IMG/VR virus record: IMGVR_UViG_3300009154_000090
Location: 1-46,873 of that record
Direction: 5' to 3' (one strand)
Source: a virus
Length of the DNA stretch: 46,873 nucleotides
Both the position numbers and the translations under genes were made by a program. Shown piece after piece: positions 1 through 9,500 of this stretch. The number at the start of each line of letters is the position of its first letter. Positions within the stretch are counted from its first letter, which is position 1. The notes below the pieces were generated by a model, which had not been told where the DNA came from, made no database searches, and worked only from the letters and a program-made list of their open reading frames with translations.

Positions 1-70
1 TCGGTGAAGGCTCCGTTGCGGCGATTGCTGGCGCCATCTGAATTGCTTGGTTTAGTGTGTATGTGTCCAT
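1..70 (-). CDS. N-terminus of a DUF932-like phage protein (partial)
   Basis: Reading on the minus strand from the ATG at 70, an open frame runs off the left edge of the window and gives 23 residues, MDTYTLNQAIQMAPAIAATE followed by PSP. The pattern 'AP-(S/A)-hydrophobic-x-ATEP' near the N-terminus resembles the start of DUF932/TIGR03299-type phage and plasmid proteins, whose function is not established. This rests on a short stretch only, so the family call is tentative. The 60 bases at the window edge are clearly more GC-rich than anything nearby. A good sigma70-like promoter lies 46 nt upstream (117-145). No Shine-Dalgarno sequence is present near the ATG. Confidence 0.4.
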   Translation of the reverse strand, partial: MDTYTLNQAIQMAPAIAATEPSP

Positions 71-116
71 ATTATTTTTTTATTAGGTGTTTGTGTTGTT
101 GTTATTCTTCCTCTTA

Positions 117-145
117 ATAATATCCCCATTATTGGGAAAACTCAA
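117..145 (-). promoter_or_regulatory. sigma70-like promoter for the leftmost gene
   Basis: On the minus strand TTGAGT (140-145) and TATTAT (117-122) are separated by exactly 17 nt. Both are close to the bacterial -35 and -10 consensus. The sequence TTTTCCCAAT occurs twice in or next to it, at 130-139 and at about 150-159, as a possible operator half-site pair. The promoter points at the ATG at 70 and predicts a leader of about 40 nt. Confidence 0.5.
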
Positions 146-159
146 GCCAATTGGGAAAA

Positions 160-600
160 TTATTTCTTTTTAGATGTAAATTTACCCTTTGCATCTCTCT
201 TAGAGACGCGAGGCTTACGAAACTTCTTAGAAGAAAGGATAACCGAATTTACTTCATCTTCACTAAGCTTACGGTATTTTAGGAAGTCTATTCCTTCTGC
301 AAGGTTCAAACCTTCTTTAGCTAAGAAGCTTAAACGCTTTAATAGATACTTGCCATGATATCCGTGTCCTTCTTCTGAAAGATGATTTATCTCTCTAAAG
401 ATATTAATAATGTCATTCTCTGAACCATTCCAATAGTCTGCTGAGATTAAAGAATCTTCATCTTCTGCTAGGTTAGCATTGATATCACACCAGCGACTAA
501 AGTCTACTAGAGTTTTGCTACAAAGAATAACCTTTGAAAGAAGATTACTTGTATAAGATAAACTTCCAAACCAAATTGATGTTGCATTTGTGTATTTCAT
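160..600 (-). CDS. Hypothetical protein, 146 aa, basic C-terminus
   Basis: I do not recognise this family. The protein is soluble-looking, without signal peptide or membrane segment. The middle is acidic and mixed alpha-helical (EDEDSLISADYWNGSENDI), and the last 25 residues are strongly basic and lysine-rich (KKFRKPRVSKRDAKGKFTSKKK region), which suggests nucleic-acid or ribosome contact. The ATG at 600 is the first in frame and lies directly behind a perfect inverted repeat (603-620) and a sigma70-like promoter (611-638). The gene therefore seems to have its own promoter, unlike the packed virion genes. An early accessory or host-takeover role is possible but is only an inference from the promoter type. 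Confidence 0.7.
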   Translation of the reverse strand: MKYTNATSIWFGSLSYTSNLLSKVILCSKTLVDFSRWCDINANLAEDEDSLISADYWNGSENDIINIFREINHLSEEGHGYHGKYLLKRLSFLAKEGLNLAEGIDFLKYRKLSEDEVNSVILSSKKFRKPRVSKRDAKGKFTSKKK

Positions 601-602
601 AA

Positions 603-620
603 GACCTATAATAATAGGTC
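603..620. promoter_or_regulatory. Perfect inverted repeat at promoter/start (operator or hairpin)
   Basis: GACCTAT-AATA-ATAGGTC is a perfect palindromic repeat with 7-bp arms and a 4-nt centre. It covers the -10 element of the minus-strand promoter and ends 2 nt before the ATG at 600. It could be a repressor operator or, if transcribed, a hairpin at the translation start. The short arms and the absence of a T-run argue against a terminator. Confidence 0.5.
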
Positions 621-638
621 AATGTATACCAAAGTCAA
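611..638 (-). promoter_or_regulatory. sigma70-like promoter of the 146-aa gene
   Basis: On the minus strand TTGACT (633-638) and TATTAT (611-616) are 16 nt apart. A second TATTAT occurs at 608-613 (19-nt spacing). The -35 hexamer begins directly after the stop codon of the gene at 639-827. Transcription would start close to 604, giving a leader of only a few nucleotides before the ATG at 600. Confidence 0.5.
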
Positions 639-827
639 CTACTTTTGAAAATAAAAGGTAACACTAGCTCTTTGATCCGTCTTGCTATTAACTTCAAAAG
701 AAATAGGTTTAAAGCCTTTTGAAATTAAATCTCTTTGAATCTTATCAATCTCTACATTGATATATGCTTCTCTTTGAGCAAAGCTAGGCTTTCTTGGTAT
801 TGGTATTATTATGGTTTGTTTTTGCAT
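639..827 (-). CDS. Small hypothetical protein, 62 aa
   Basis: The protein begins MQKQTIIIPIPRKPSFAQRE and ends VTFYFQK. It looks like a single small alpha/beta domain: a hydrophobic strand (TIIIPIP), a helix (AQREAYINVEIDKIQRDLIS) and two strands (FKPISFEVNS, RASVTFYFQ). I chose the ATG at 827 rather than the in-frame ATG at 878, because the latter would overlap the upstream gene by 46 nt while 827 leaves a 5-nt gap, as elsewhere in this genome. No function is recognised. Confidence 0.65.
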   Translation of the reverse strand: MQKQTIIIPIPRKPSFAQREAYINVEIDKIQRDLISKGFKPISFEVNSKTDQRASVTFYFQK

Positions 828-832
828 TAAAT

Positions 833-1024
833 TTAATTCTTGATTTTCGTTAAAAGATTTACTATTCTTTCTATACAATCAGCAATCTCCGAAACTTTTT
901 TCTTATGGAGGGGTACACTAGGTGTGGGTAATTCTACAGTTACATTACCAGCTATACTTTTATTTACATTAGCTTCAAAGCCGGTTTGAACCGGTGATAT
1001 AGGATTACTTGTGTAAGAGTCCAT
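833..1024 (-). CDS. Small hypothetical protein, 63 aa
   Basis: The N-terminal half is Pro/Asn/Thr-rich and probably disordered. Residues 42-63 (KKKVSEIADCIERIVNLLTK) form a likely amphipathic helix. It lies in tandem between the 253-aa gene (9-nt gap upstream) and the 62-aa gene (5-nt gap downstream), so it is probably in one operon with them. The function is unknown. Confidence 0.55.
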   Translation of the reverse strand: MDSYTSNPISPVQTGFEANVNKSIAGNVTVELPTPSVPLHKKKVSEIADCIERIVNLLTKIKN

Positions 1025-1033
1025 TTAAGATAC

Positions 1034-1795
1034 TTACTTGTCCTTATGCATAAAAGCAAATGGACATTTAGCAACTTCTCCTTGTTCAAAGTTTTTAGGA
1101 GTTCTAAAATTCTTTAAATATCTATCAAAGAATTCTGTATGAGCCTTGTCCCAAAGTCTTTTGAATTGTCCTCTATCATAAGAGAATTGAGACTTAAAGT
1201 GTTCTCTCTTAAAAGGTATCACTTGCATAATAGGAGTTCCTTTAGGAATCAAACCGCTGAAATCCTTTCTGAGAAAGAAAGGGAAATGGACTGGAGAAGG
1301 ATACTTGTCTGTGTCAACCATAGAGGTTAAACATTTAAACGGTAGATCATCATAATGTAAAGGATGAGTAAACAAACAAGACCATCCCTTTGGGGTTTTG
1401 GTTATCCAATGATTAATCCATTTAAATACTGTAGAATAAAAACCATCTGGAGTAGGATATAAATTGTGTTGTTCCTTTCTAGTTCCAGATATTATTTCTA
1501 AATCTTCCCATGCCCATTGGAATTTTATCTTATCTTGTCCTTCATTATACACCCAAACATCACAGGGTAATAATATATGATACCCAGAAGTCATAGCATC
1601 TACTACTGGCATACATTTCTTAATAGTGCTATTAGGGTCGCTATAAGAGTCTATACCTTTTTTATCGTCTATATAAGAGGGAGTATTCTTAAACCAAACT
1701 GGGGTATTGCGAGAGCTGGGTTCTGGTTTAGGTGCTATTTCTAAAAATTCTTTGGTTTCAGCTATAAATTTAATTAAGACCTTTTTATTGAACAT
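1034..1795 (-). CDS. Conserved-type phage protein, 253 aa (possibly DUF6065-like)
   Basis: This Trp- and Pro-rich soluble protein has the segments WFKNTPSY, STIKKCMPVVDAMTSGYHIL and a C-terminal run of basic and aromatic residues. The pattern 'KKC-P-hydrophobic-DAMT-x-GYxIxxPxDV' is one I associate with a widespread uncharacterised phage family of about 250 aa (DUF6065-like). The length agrees, but I cannot verify the name. No catalytic motif is evident. It is transcribed divergently from the gene at 1843, with a 47-nt intergenic region. Its ATG overlaps a TAAATATA motif (1795-1802), and it probably leads the small operon 1795 to 639. Confidence 0.65.
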   Translation of the reverse strand: MFNKKVLIKFIAETKEFLEIAPKPEPSSRNTPVWFKNTPSYIDDKKGIDSYSDPNSTIKKCMPVVDAMTSGYHILLPCDVWVYNEGQDKIKFQWAWEDLEIISGTRKEQHNLYPTPDGFYSTVFKWINHWITKTPKGWSCLFTHPLHYDDLPFKCLTSMVDTDKYPSPVHFPFFLRKDFSGLIPKGTPIMQVIPFKREHFKSQFSYDRGQFKRLWDKAHTEFFDRYLKNFRTPKNFEQGEVAKCPFAFMHKDK

Positions 1796-1829
1796 ATATT
1801 TAATTTAACATAAATTAAGACCTTTTCAA

Positions 1830-1837
1830 TAAATATT
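1830..1837 (+). promoter_or_regulatory. T4-late-like promoter motif TAAATATT
   Basis: TAAATATT ends 5 nt before the ATG at 1843, in the divergent region between 1795 and 1843. The same motif precedes other leading genes of this window, and it resembles the T4 late promoter core TATAAATA. Confidence 0.35.
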
Positions 1838-1842
1838 TTAAG

Positions 1843-2148
1843 ATGGATCCTAATATTACCATTTATAATTCTTATCGTAAGTCGCTTAATACCATCTTAG
1901 GAAGTTTTCCAGTGTATAATAATATAGCTGCTGGATGTATAGCTAAAAAGAATGTAGCTGTAGAAACTGCTTTGGATTTATTAGCATTAGACGAGGTAGC
2001 CGATCAATTCTTTCTTATACAAGAATTTCCAGGAGATTCTCCTTTATATGATCCATTTACAGATATAGGATTATTAATTGATATTAACAGCAGGACAATT
2101 AGACCGGATGCGTATGAGGAGATTTACACTTACAATTTGCTCATATAG
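1843..2148 (+). CDS. Hypothetical protein, 101 aa, first gene of the plus-strand structural unit
   Basis: The protein is neutral to acidic, with no membrane segment. The mixed sequence (ITIYNSYRKSLNTILGSFPV; DIGLLIDINSRTIRPDAYEE) suggests a small folded alpha/beta domain. It starts at 1843 behind a TAAATATT motif and is followed after 22 nt by the fibre-like gene at 2171. Its place upstream of two virion-type genes suggests a small structural or assembly protein. That is inference from context only; I do not recognise the family. Confidence 0.6.
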   Translation: MDPNITIYNSYRKSLNTILGSFPVYNNIAAGCIAKKNVAVETALDLLALDEVADQFFLIQEFPGDSPLYDPFTDIGLLIDINSRTIRPDAYEEIYTYNLLI

Positions 2149-2150
2149 TG

Positions 2151-2158
2151 TAAATATA
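2151..2158 (+). promoter_or_regulatory. T4-late-like promoter motif TAAATATA
   Basis: TAAATATA lies in the short gap between the 101-aa gene and the fibre-like gene, 12 nt before the ATG at 2171. It is the same element type as at 1830, 17581, 21395, 22724, 28259 and 32320. Confidence 0.35.
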
Positions 2159-2170
2159 TAAAATAAAATT

Positions 2171-3550
2171 ATGCCCGGAGTAAGAATCACAGATCTACCA
2201 TTAGATAATTCAAAAATTTCAAATGCAGATACTTTTATAAAAGTAAATGGAGACACCACCTACAAAGTAAATGGTGATACATTTGTAAAACAATTTTCAG
2301 GTATCACCGATGCTGCTAGTCTTGGTGATGGAATACCTATATTCAGTTCTTTATCCCCTGATAGAACAAAACTTATCTTTAATACTATATTAGAAGGGTT
2401 TGGAATAGACCTTATACAAGGCACTAACACTTTAACTATACAATTACAAGCTGGAGCATTCATAACTCGAAACATGATTGCTCCGGGTACTATTGACGCA
2501 AGTTTATGTGCTCCTGGTCTTATTTCAGCCGATATTATTCAACCGAATAGTATTGGTTATTCTGAATTAAAAAACGGAGATTCAACAGAAGCTGTTCAGG
2601 ATAGAATAGCAGATGCTTGGGTTAATTTTAACGGAGCAAGAGTAACATCCGGAACTGGATATGCTCCAGAGGTGCGAACAGCTGGATTTACAGATGTTGC
2701 TGGTAATGCTGGTGATCAAACAATAGAAATAAATTGTCCTAATCACGGGATAGCTACTGGCAATACAGTTAATCTTTCTAATATACAATATTTTGCTGGT
2801 GCTGTTGTTACGGTACCTACTAATAAAATATTACAAAATAGAGTATACGTACAACAATATCAAACATTTAATAATAGTCAGGTTTTTGTAGCTGGTAATT
2901 ACATAGCAACAAAAATAAATAATAATGTCTTTCGAGTCAAAGTTCCTAGAAAAGTTTACGGTACCTCATCGGGTAATGTGACAGTTAAAAAGGCTGTAGG
3001 TGCTCAAGCTAATGGTGTTTCTGGAGATCAAATTAGTTTAACAGCTGGGTCACCAAATGGTCAATGGCAAGCTAGTATTGGTACTATTAAATGGGCTGCA
3101 ACAGATGTTGGTGTAACCTTTTACATCTCAGCACCAGGCATTTATAATCAAGAACCTATAAGAATAACTAGTATTGACACGGCAACTAATACCGCACAAT
3201 TTACATTATTAAACGGTAATGCAGCAGATTCAAGAGTGTTAACAGGTAATGCTTATACATTTAATAGCTTTGGTATACGTTCTTGTTTTAACGTGGATGG
3301 TATATCAAAACTTGGCACCGGACAATGGAAGGTATCATTCAGACATGATAGATCAGATAATTTATATGCAGCTGTTGGTAATTGTAATGATCCTTCTACA
3401 ACACCGGATACAGCCATTTTAAGTGTAAATTCTCAAGCAAATACAGATGTTACTATAACAGCTACTAGAGTATCACCACCAGCTAAGAATGCAGTGACTT
3501 CTGGTTATGTGGATTCAACAAATATTTCATTAGTTGTTTTCGGAATATAA
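2171..3550 (+). CDS. Tail-fibre-like virion protein, 459 aa
   Basis: The N-terminus MPGVRITDLPLDNSKISNAD followed by FIKVNGDTTYKVN is the 'ITDLP ... D-hydrophobic-x-V-x-(N/D)G-T-x-K(I/V)' anchor found at the start of many phage fibre and tailspike proteins. It also begins the beta-helix genes at 21403, 22729 and 24932. The rest is Gly/Asn/Thr-rich and beta-prone with no Cys-rich or coiled segments: a motif-like stretch GTIDASLCAPGLISADIIQP near residues 115-135, a strand-rich middle, and a C-terminal jelly-roll-like region with ITATRVSPPA. It probably forms or caps a fibre. It is followed after 27 nt by the 2037-aa giant gene, which suggests the two belong to one structure. Confidence 0.7.
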   Translation: MPGVRITDLPLDNSKISNADTFIKVNGDTTYKVNGDTFVKQFSGITDAASLGDGIPIFSSLSPDRTKLIFNTILEGFGIDLIQGTNTLTIQLQAGAFITRNMIAPGTIDASLCAPGLISADIIQPNSIGYSELKNGDSTEAVQDRIADAWVNFNGARVTSGTGYAPEVRTAGFTDVAGNAGDQTIEINCPNHGIATGNTVNLSNIQYFAGAVVTVPTNKILQNRVYVQQYQTFNNSQVFVAGNYIATKINNNVFRVKVPRKVYGTSSGNVTVKKAVGAQANGVSGDQISLTAGSPNGQWQASIGTIKWAATDVGVTFYISAPGIYNQEPIRITSIDTATNTAQFTLLNGNAADSRVLTGNAYTFNSFGIRSCFNVDGISKLGTGQWKVSFRHDRSDNLYAAVGNCNDPSTTPDTAILSVNSQANTDVTITATRVSPPAKNAVTSGYVDSTNISLVVFGI

Positions 3551-3561
3551 AGGCGTTTATT

Positions 3562-3579
3562 ATAAGTATTTTAACTTAT
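3562..3579. repeat. Inverted repeat over the start codon of the giant gene
   Basis: ATAAGT-ATTTTA-ACTTAT is a perfect inverted repeat with 6-bp arms and a 6-nt loop. Its right arm includes the first two bases of the ATG at 3578. In RNA it could form a weak hairpin that masks the start. All stem pairs but two are A-U, so the effect may be small. Confidence 0.35.
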
Positions 3580-6500
3580 GGCCATGACATCTAGTGTATC
3601 TTTAAATACACAAGCCCCTCTACCTTACAAAGACTGGATAGAGTATCAAGATGCATTAATACCAGAAAATGCTCAAGAAGCTTATTTAGAATATGTCCAA
3701 AGCTGGTATAAGAAACAACTTCAAGACAAAAAAATTGTAAAAGATAGTGTAAAGCAACAATTTATACAATTAGCTAAAGATCTTAGTTTCTTATTTGCAA
3801 ATGCTGAAACCCAAGACCCTTTCTTAAGAAATATAGATTATAATAGTGACGAAAATTTAATTTATGCAATTCCTTTCTTTGCTAAGAAATTAAGACAGAT
3901 AGCCACAGTTTTACAAAACAAAAGAGAAAACGTTAAGAGAGCAAAGTTAAAATATAATTTAGTAGGTTCCAATGAGGGTTTAGAAAAATTACTTTATGAA
4001 TATGTTTTAAGAGGATTTACCAATACAAAAAATTCTATTACCCAAGTACCAGCTTCACCTTTAATAAATTACTTCCCAGATCTTTCTGCTGTAAAAGACA
4101 ATTTCTTTATTGAATTAGAAGAATTACATGATACTCAATCATATTTTGATTCAGACCCTTCTGTTAATATAAATCAATATCTAGATATAAATTCTTTATC
4201 AAATACATTTCCTTTAGAAGGTTTAAATGAAGAAGAGATCAATACAATTATTTCTACAAAGCTTTTACCAAGAGTAGCTGATACACCTTTATCAAATATT
4301 TTTAAAGATTATGTTTTAAATACTCCATCATTATCAACAGTTTCTTTATCTTCCTTTGCTACTAATTTGGTTTATAATGAAATACATGCTTCGACCAAAT
4401 ACCTTGGAGAACCGGTTTATGGTTTAACTGCTGTAAGATTGGAAGATGTTAATATACCTGATGTTGTTTTAAATTTAAAATTTGAGCAAGGTAATAATTG
4501 GTTCTATTGGCCAAGCGGAAATAAAATATTAAATAATGATATTTTCAATAACAATTTAGATCCAGTATACATTAATAATTCTAATTTTGTTTCTTCAAGT
4601 GCCACTGGAGGAACCAATTATACCAATTCAGATTTAATTTTTACAGATAAAAACGGTATTGTCGAAGGAGCTTGGTTGCAAGGACCACACACAGAAAGAC
4701 AAGACTTGAATATAGTTGTTAATATAAATGGAGCTTCTACTAGAGATTTTATATTTCCTTTCCCTGGTATTAAAATATCTTCTAAAGAATTAACATTCCA
4801 AGGATATGCTATAGATGATACTATTAACGAAGGTATAGATAAACTTGCTACACAATCAAAAGTTAAATTGTTAAGTGATTATTATTCTTTTTCTTTGCCT
4901 AATACTTCTAGTAATTCAATTTACATCAATCAAACAACTTTAATAGATTCGGGAGCATATGCTTCAGAATTTTCTCCAGAAGCAGATAATATAATAAAGA
5001 AAACAAAACAAGAAGCTTCTTTACCTATTTATAGTGAAATTAATAACGGTGTAATAGATCAATCATATTTATTTAAATTCCAAAGAACAGATTTACCAAT
5101 CGCTTTAGGAGCTAATAATATTCACTGGCCTATACAAACCTTTGTTACCAGTTCTGATAATTTGCCTATTACAATTAAAGAAGATTGTTGTTTGCCAATT
5201 ATCTTAGGAAATATTAATCCAAGTTATGCTATGGTCGGAGCTGTGGCTGGATTTAATTTTTCTGATTCAGATGTAATATATAAATTAAATAACCGAGGTG
5301 GAGATCCAATGGAAGCTGCTTGGCTAGGAGCAGGATCAATAACAAATTTAGATGCTCTAAAAGGTGCTATACAAATATATGATACACCGGCTACAAAATG
5401 TGCTACTTATATAGATGGACCAGTTCAGAATTCTTGTTCTTTTAAAGTAAACGGATCAGATAAAGTTTCTTTTGTTTGGATGGATCCAGATACTCCAGCC
5501 GACGAGGTATTTAAGTATGTAGAGCATTTACCTAATTGTCAATATGGTAAAAATTATCCACACAATTATTATAAAGATCAAGATTATCAAAATGTAAATC
5601 CTATCAATAGTTTAGATTCTTGGACTAAATGTACTTGTAAGTCTGTACAATATTCTCCAATAGGTCATGAGGGAAATAATTTAAGAGATTATAATGGAAT
5701 GGCTGATTATCTTTTTGCTGATCCAGAGGGTTACGGAGTTGATTTTGCAACTAATACTTGGAAGGATACTAGAGGGTTGGACGTATATAATAGCCCTCAA
5801 TTTAGTTATTACAAAATAACTGGAGGAGATAAACAAGTAGGATGGGGCAAAGGTTATTGGAGGACGGGTACAGGAGCTTCTTTCATATTAAAAACCGGTA
5901 AGCGTTATACCTATTACAGATCCTCATTAAGAACTGATAAATCTAGTGGTAATGTTGCACCTTATTTTGTTTCTAATTATGCTTATAAAAATGTAAATGG
6001 TTTGTATTCTAGTTCTGAAGTTTATGATTTAGTTATAATGATAGACGTTAGTAAGTCTCAATCATATAGTTTAAGTAAAGTTAAAAATATAGTTACAACA
6101 ACTATAGATAAAATTTTAAATAACAATAAAAATCAAGTTCAAATATCTGTTATAGCTTTTGGTAGTGTAGCTTCTCGTTTGAGTTGGTTGACGAAAAATT
6201 TTAGTGCTTTAGAACTTTTTGTTGATCAATTACAAGTATCAAAAGATCCAGCAGTAAATCAAACAGATATATCAGACGCTTTATTATTAGCTCAAAATAT
6301 TTTAGATACTAGAGTCGTTACTAATGATACTAAAATTAATAATAGTAATGCTTATTTAGCTAGTCTCTGTAACAACCTTGGTTATTACATTTATCAACAA
6401 ACTCACAAATTAGGTACACCTCAAAACATTCCTCAAAACGGAAAAAAGAAAATATTAATATTCAGTGACGGAGAAGAAACACTTTACAGAAACAAGAGCC

Positions 6501-9500
6501 ATTTTGCTTTACGCCCATTTGATGATGCAGCATCAATAGCATTGGATTTAAAAAATGATAAAATAGAAATATATGGAGTCAATATAGGAGAACGTTCTTA
6601 TTTTGACGATACTGTAAAATCCATGTCATCCAACATGGCAGATTATTTTGATTTACAAAGATATCTAGTATCTGGAGATGGAGATGAAAATTCTTTTGCA
6701 GAATACATTTCTATGAAATTAGGTAATACAATTTCTGTTAGACCTACTTGGTACAAGGCTATAAGAGACGTTAATGGAAATTGGTCGGCTACTAATGAAT
6801 TATCAGATATGATAATAACTCCAGGAGATTATTTAACATATGTACACCGATCAGCTGTTAATTATACAGCTGCAATTATTAATGCATCTTTTATAACTCC
6901 TAGTATTTCATTTACCGTAAATGTAAAATTAGATGGTTGGGATTATGACAATAGTTATTTCACAGCATCGGCTTTAGGTGATCCCTATGGAGGCAAACCT
7001 TTCTGGGGTAAAGTATATACGTCACCAGATTCTAATTATAATTTCTTTAAAGGGGTCAATGCTTTTGGTGGTCATGTAAGATTCTTTAATGACTATACTC
7101 CTTTACATCAACCAGAAATTTCATCTTTAATTTTTAATACAGGAGATAACATACAATATGTAAGAAACAATAAAGATTCGCTTGTTTGGTCAGAGCCCTT
7201 AAACTTTGGTGTTTCTTTATCTTCTTATAATTGGAAACAATTGACTTTCAAAGAAGATTATTCCAACTTACAGGATTTCTTAAGATCAGGTAAATTAGAC
7301 GAGATTATAGAAGATACTAATTTACCAAGCTATCTAACATTAGAAAGTTATTCTTCTTTTAAACCAGCATATTACAATTATTATGCTAGAAACGGTTTTA
7401 ACTACACTCAAGATCTTTATTATTTAAATAGATGTTTAAAGAGCTTTGTGACCTATCACACTGGAGTAGCTATACAACCAAATGAACCATATGCTCATTT
7501 AGATAATGTTCACTACCCAACTGTAGCAACAGTTTCTTTTCCTTCTCAAGCAGTTAGTGATAAGCAAGTCGGGGAATATCTATTGCCAGAAAAATTAGGA
7601 ACTCCTTTTTATAGAGGAAAGGGTTATTCAATAAAATTAGATAATGAATCTTTAACATATATAGATTCAATAAGTGCTGAAAGAATGTTTTTAGATTTAG
7701 AAAAGTTTGGTCCTAGAAATAGAGGTCTAACTAAAAAGGATCAAATAAGTCCAACCAAGATTACAAATATAACTAATAAATGGATGATGGAACCTTATAG
7801 TTCTGCTTCTAAAGGTGGTGTTATTATTAATACTTTAGAAAATCAAAAGCTTACACCATATCAAACCAGTTATGAAGTATATGGTAAAAATCATTATGGG
7901 CTATCGAGACAAACGGATGTGTTTGAATTTTGGACACCAGCTATTCCAGGTACTTGGAATAATTCAAAAGAATATCCACTTACCTTCAGACAGGAATTAC
8001 CAGCTGAACAATATGCTTTAAGAAAAGAAAAATTACTAACAAATAAAGGAAAATTAGATAATTGGAGAACAGATATATACGGAAATGATTATGGTATATA
8101 TAAACCATTCTCTCCAGTAGACGTAGATGGTTTATATATGTGGTTCTCAGCTGATAGAGGAACTATTAATCAAATAGCTTCTAGCGGTCTTCTAGATGAT
8201 ATTCAAGCTGAACACGGATCTAATGTCTTAAAATGGATGGATCGTAGTGGTAAAAATAATAATCTTGTTGCTATAAGTGGAACACCTATTTTACAAATAG
8301 AAAATAATATCCATAGTATATACTTTAATTCTACCAGTAATTTTACTAATGCTTTTAATTTAAATTTTGCTACAGCTACTATGTTCATAATAGGTTCTTA
8401 TGAAAATATAGAAAATGATTATGCTTATAAAAATTATCAAGTAATGGCATCTTTCGGTCAATATGTGAGTGCCTTAGATCAAAATTATGTTACAAAAGGT
8501 TCTTTAGCCTTCGGACAAAGATATGGGGATTTTGTTTTTGACTTTGGTAACAATCAAGGATGGCCTACAAAAGTTGCTACTACAGAGTATCTATCATCAG
8601 TAGAAGAATTGCCTTATAATATGTGGGCTGTCCAATCTCTATATTGGTCTAGTACAGGTAATAATAGTTTTACAGTTCCCTCAAGAGTTACTTCCATTAC
8701 TGCTTTAGTAATCGGCGGAGGTGGAGCTGGTGGCGGTAGTAATACATCTGATGCTGGTGGTCAAGGAGGCGGTGGTGGTGGTATATCTTATACAGTAATA
8801 AATATTGCTCCAGGTTCTACAATTCCTCTTAAAGTAGGTAGTGGCGGTTTAGGACTGAGTGGAAGTGCTGGTAATCCTGGTGTAGCAAGTTATTTTGGTT
8901 CTTTAACAGCTTTTGGGGGGTCTGGTGGTGGTTTAGGTTCTGCTATCTTTAATGGAACTATGGTATTGGGTGGATCAGGTACTTTATCATATGGATCTTC
9001 TGGAGGTGCTTTTGGAACAATTGATTTTAATGCTTTAAACGGTGTAGATGGATATTACTTTTTATCAGAGAATACCTATTTTGGAGCTGGTGGTGGTGGT
9101 GGATCTCAATCTAATTCTTTGGGTGGCTTGGGTGGCTTGGGTGGTGGAGGAGATGGTTCTAATAAATCATATCTAAACGGGTTGAGTGGTGTAGGGTATG
9201 GTAGCGGTGGTGGTGGTGGTGGTCCGTTGTCTACAGTTAATACTTTTGGAGGAAATGGATCTAATGGTTATATTAAAATATTATGGCAACAACCTACTTC
9301 TGGTCTTACTCTAACTCCAGTGGCATCTACATATCCTACAACTTTATATGAAATTGAGTTGACAGACTATTATGGTTATGTGCCCGGATTCTATCCTCCA
9401 ACTTCAAGCCGTTATATGTTTGAAGCAGTCTTCAATCAACCTTATGCTCAAGCATTTATAAACGGTAAATTATACGCTGACAATAAAGGAACTTTAGTAA

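Noticed and set aside
828-878. Longer start at 878 for the 62-aa gene
   Set aside because: It would overlap the upstream gene by 46 nt. The ATG at 827 leaves a normal 5-nt gap.
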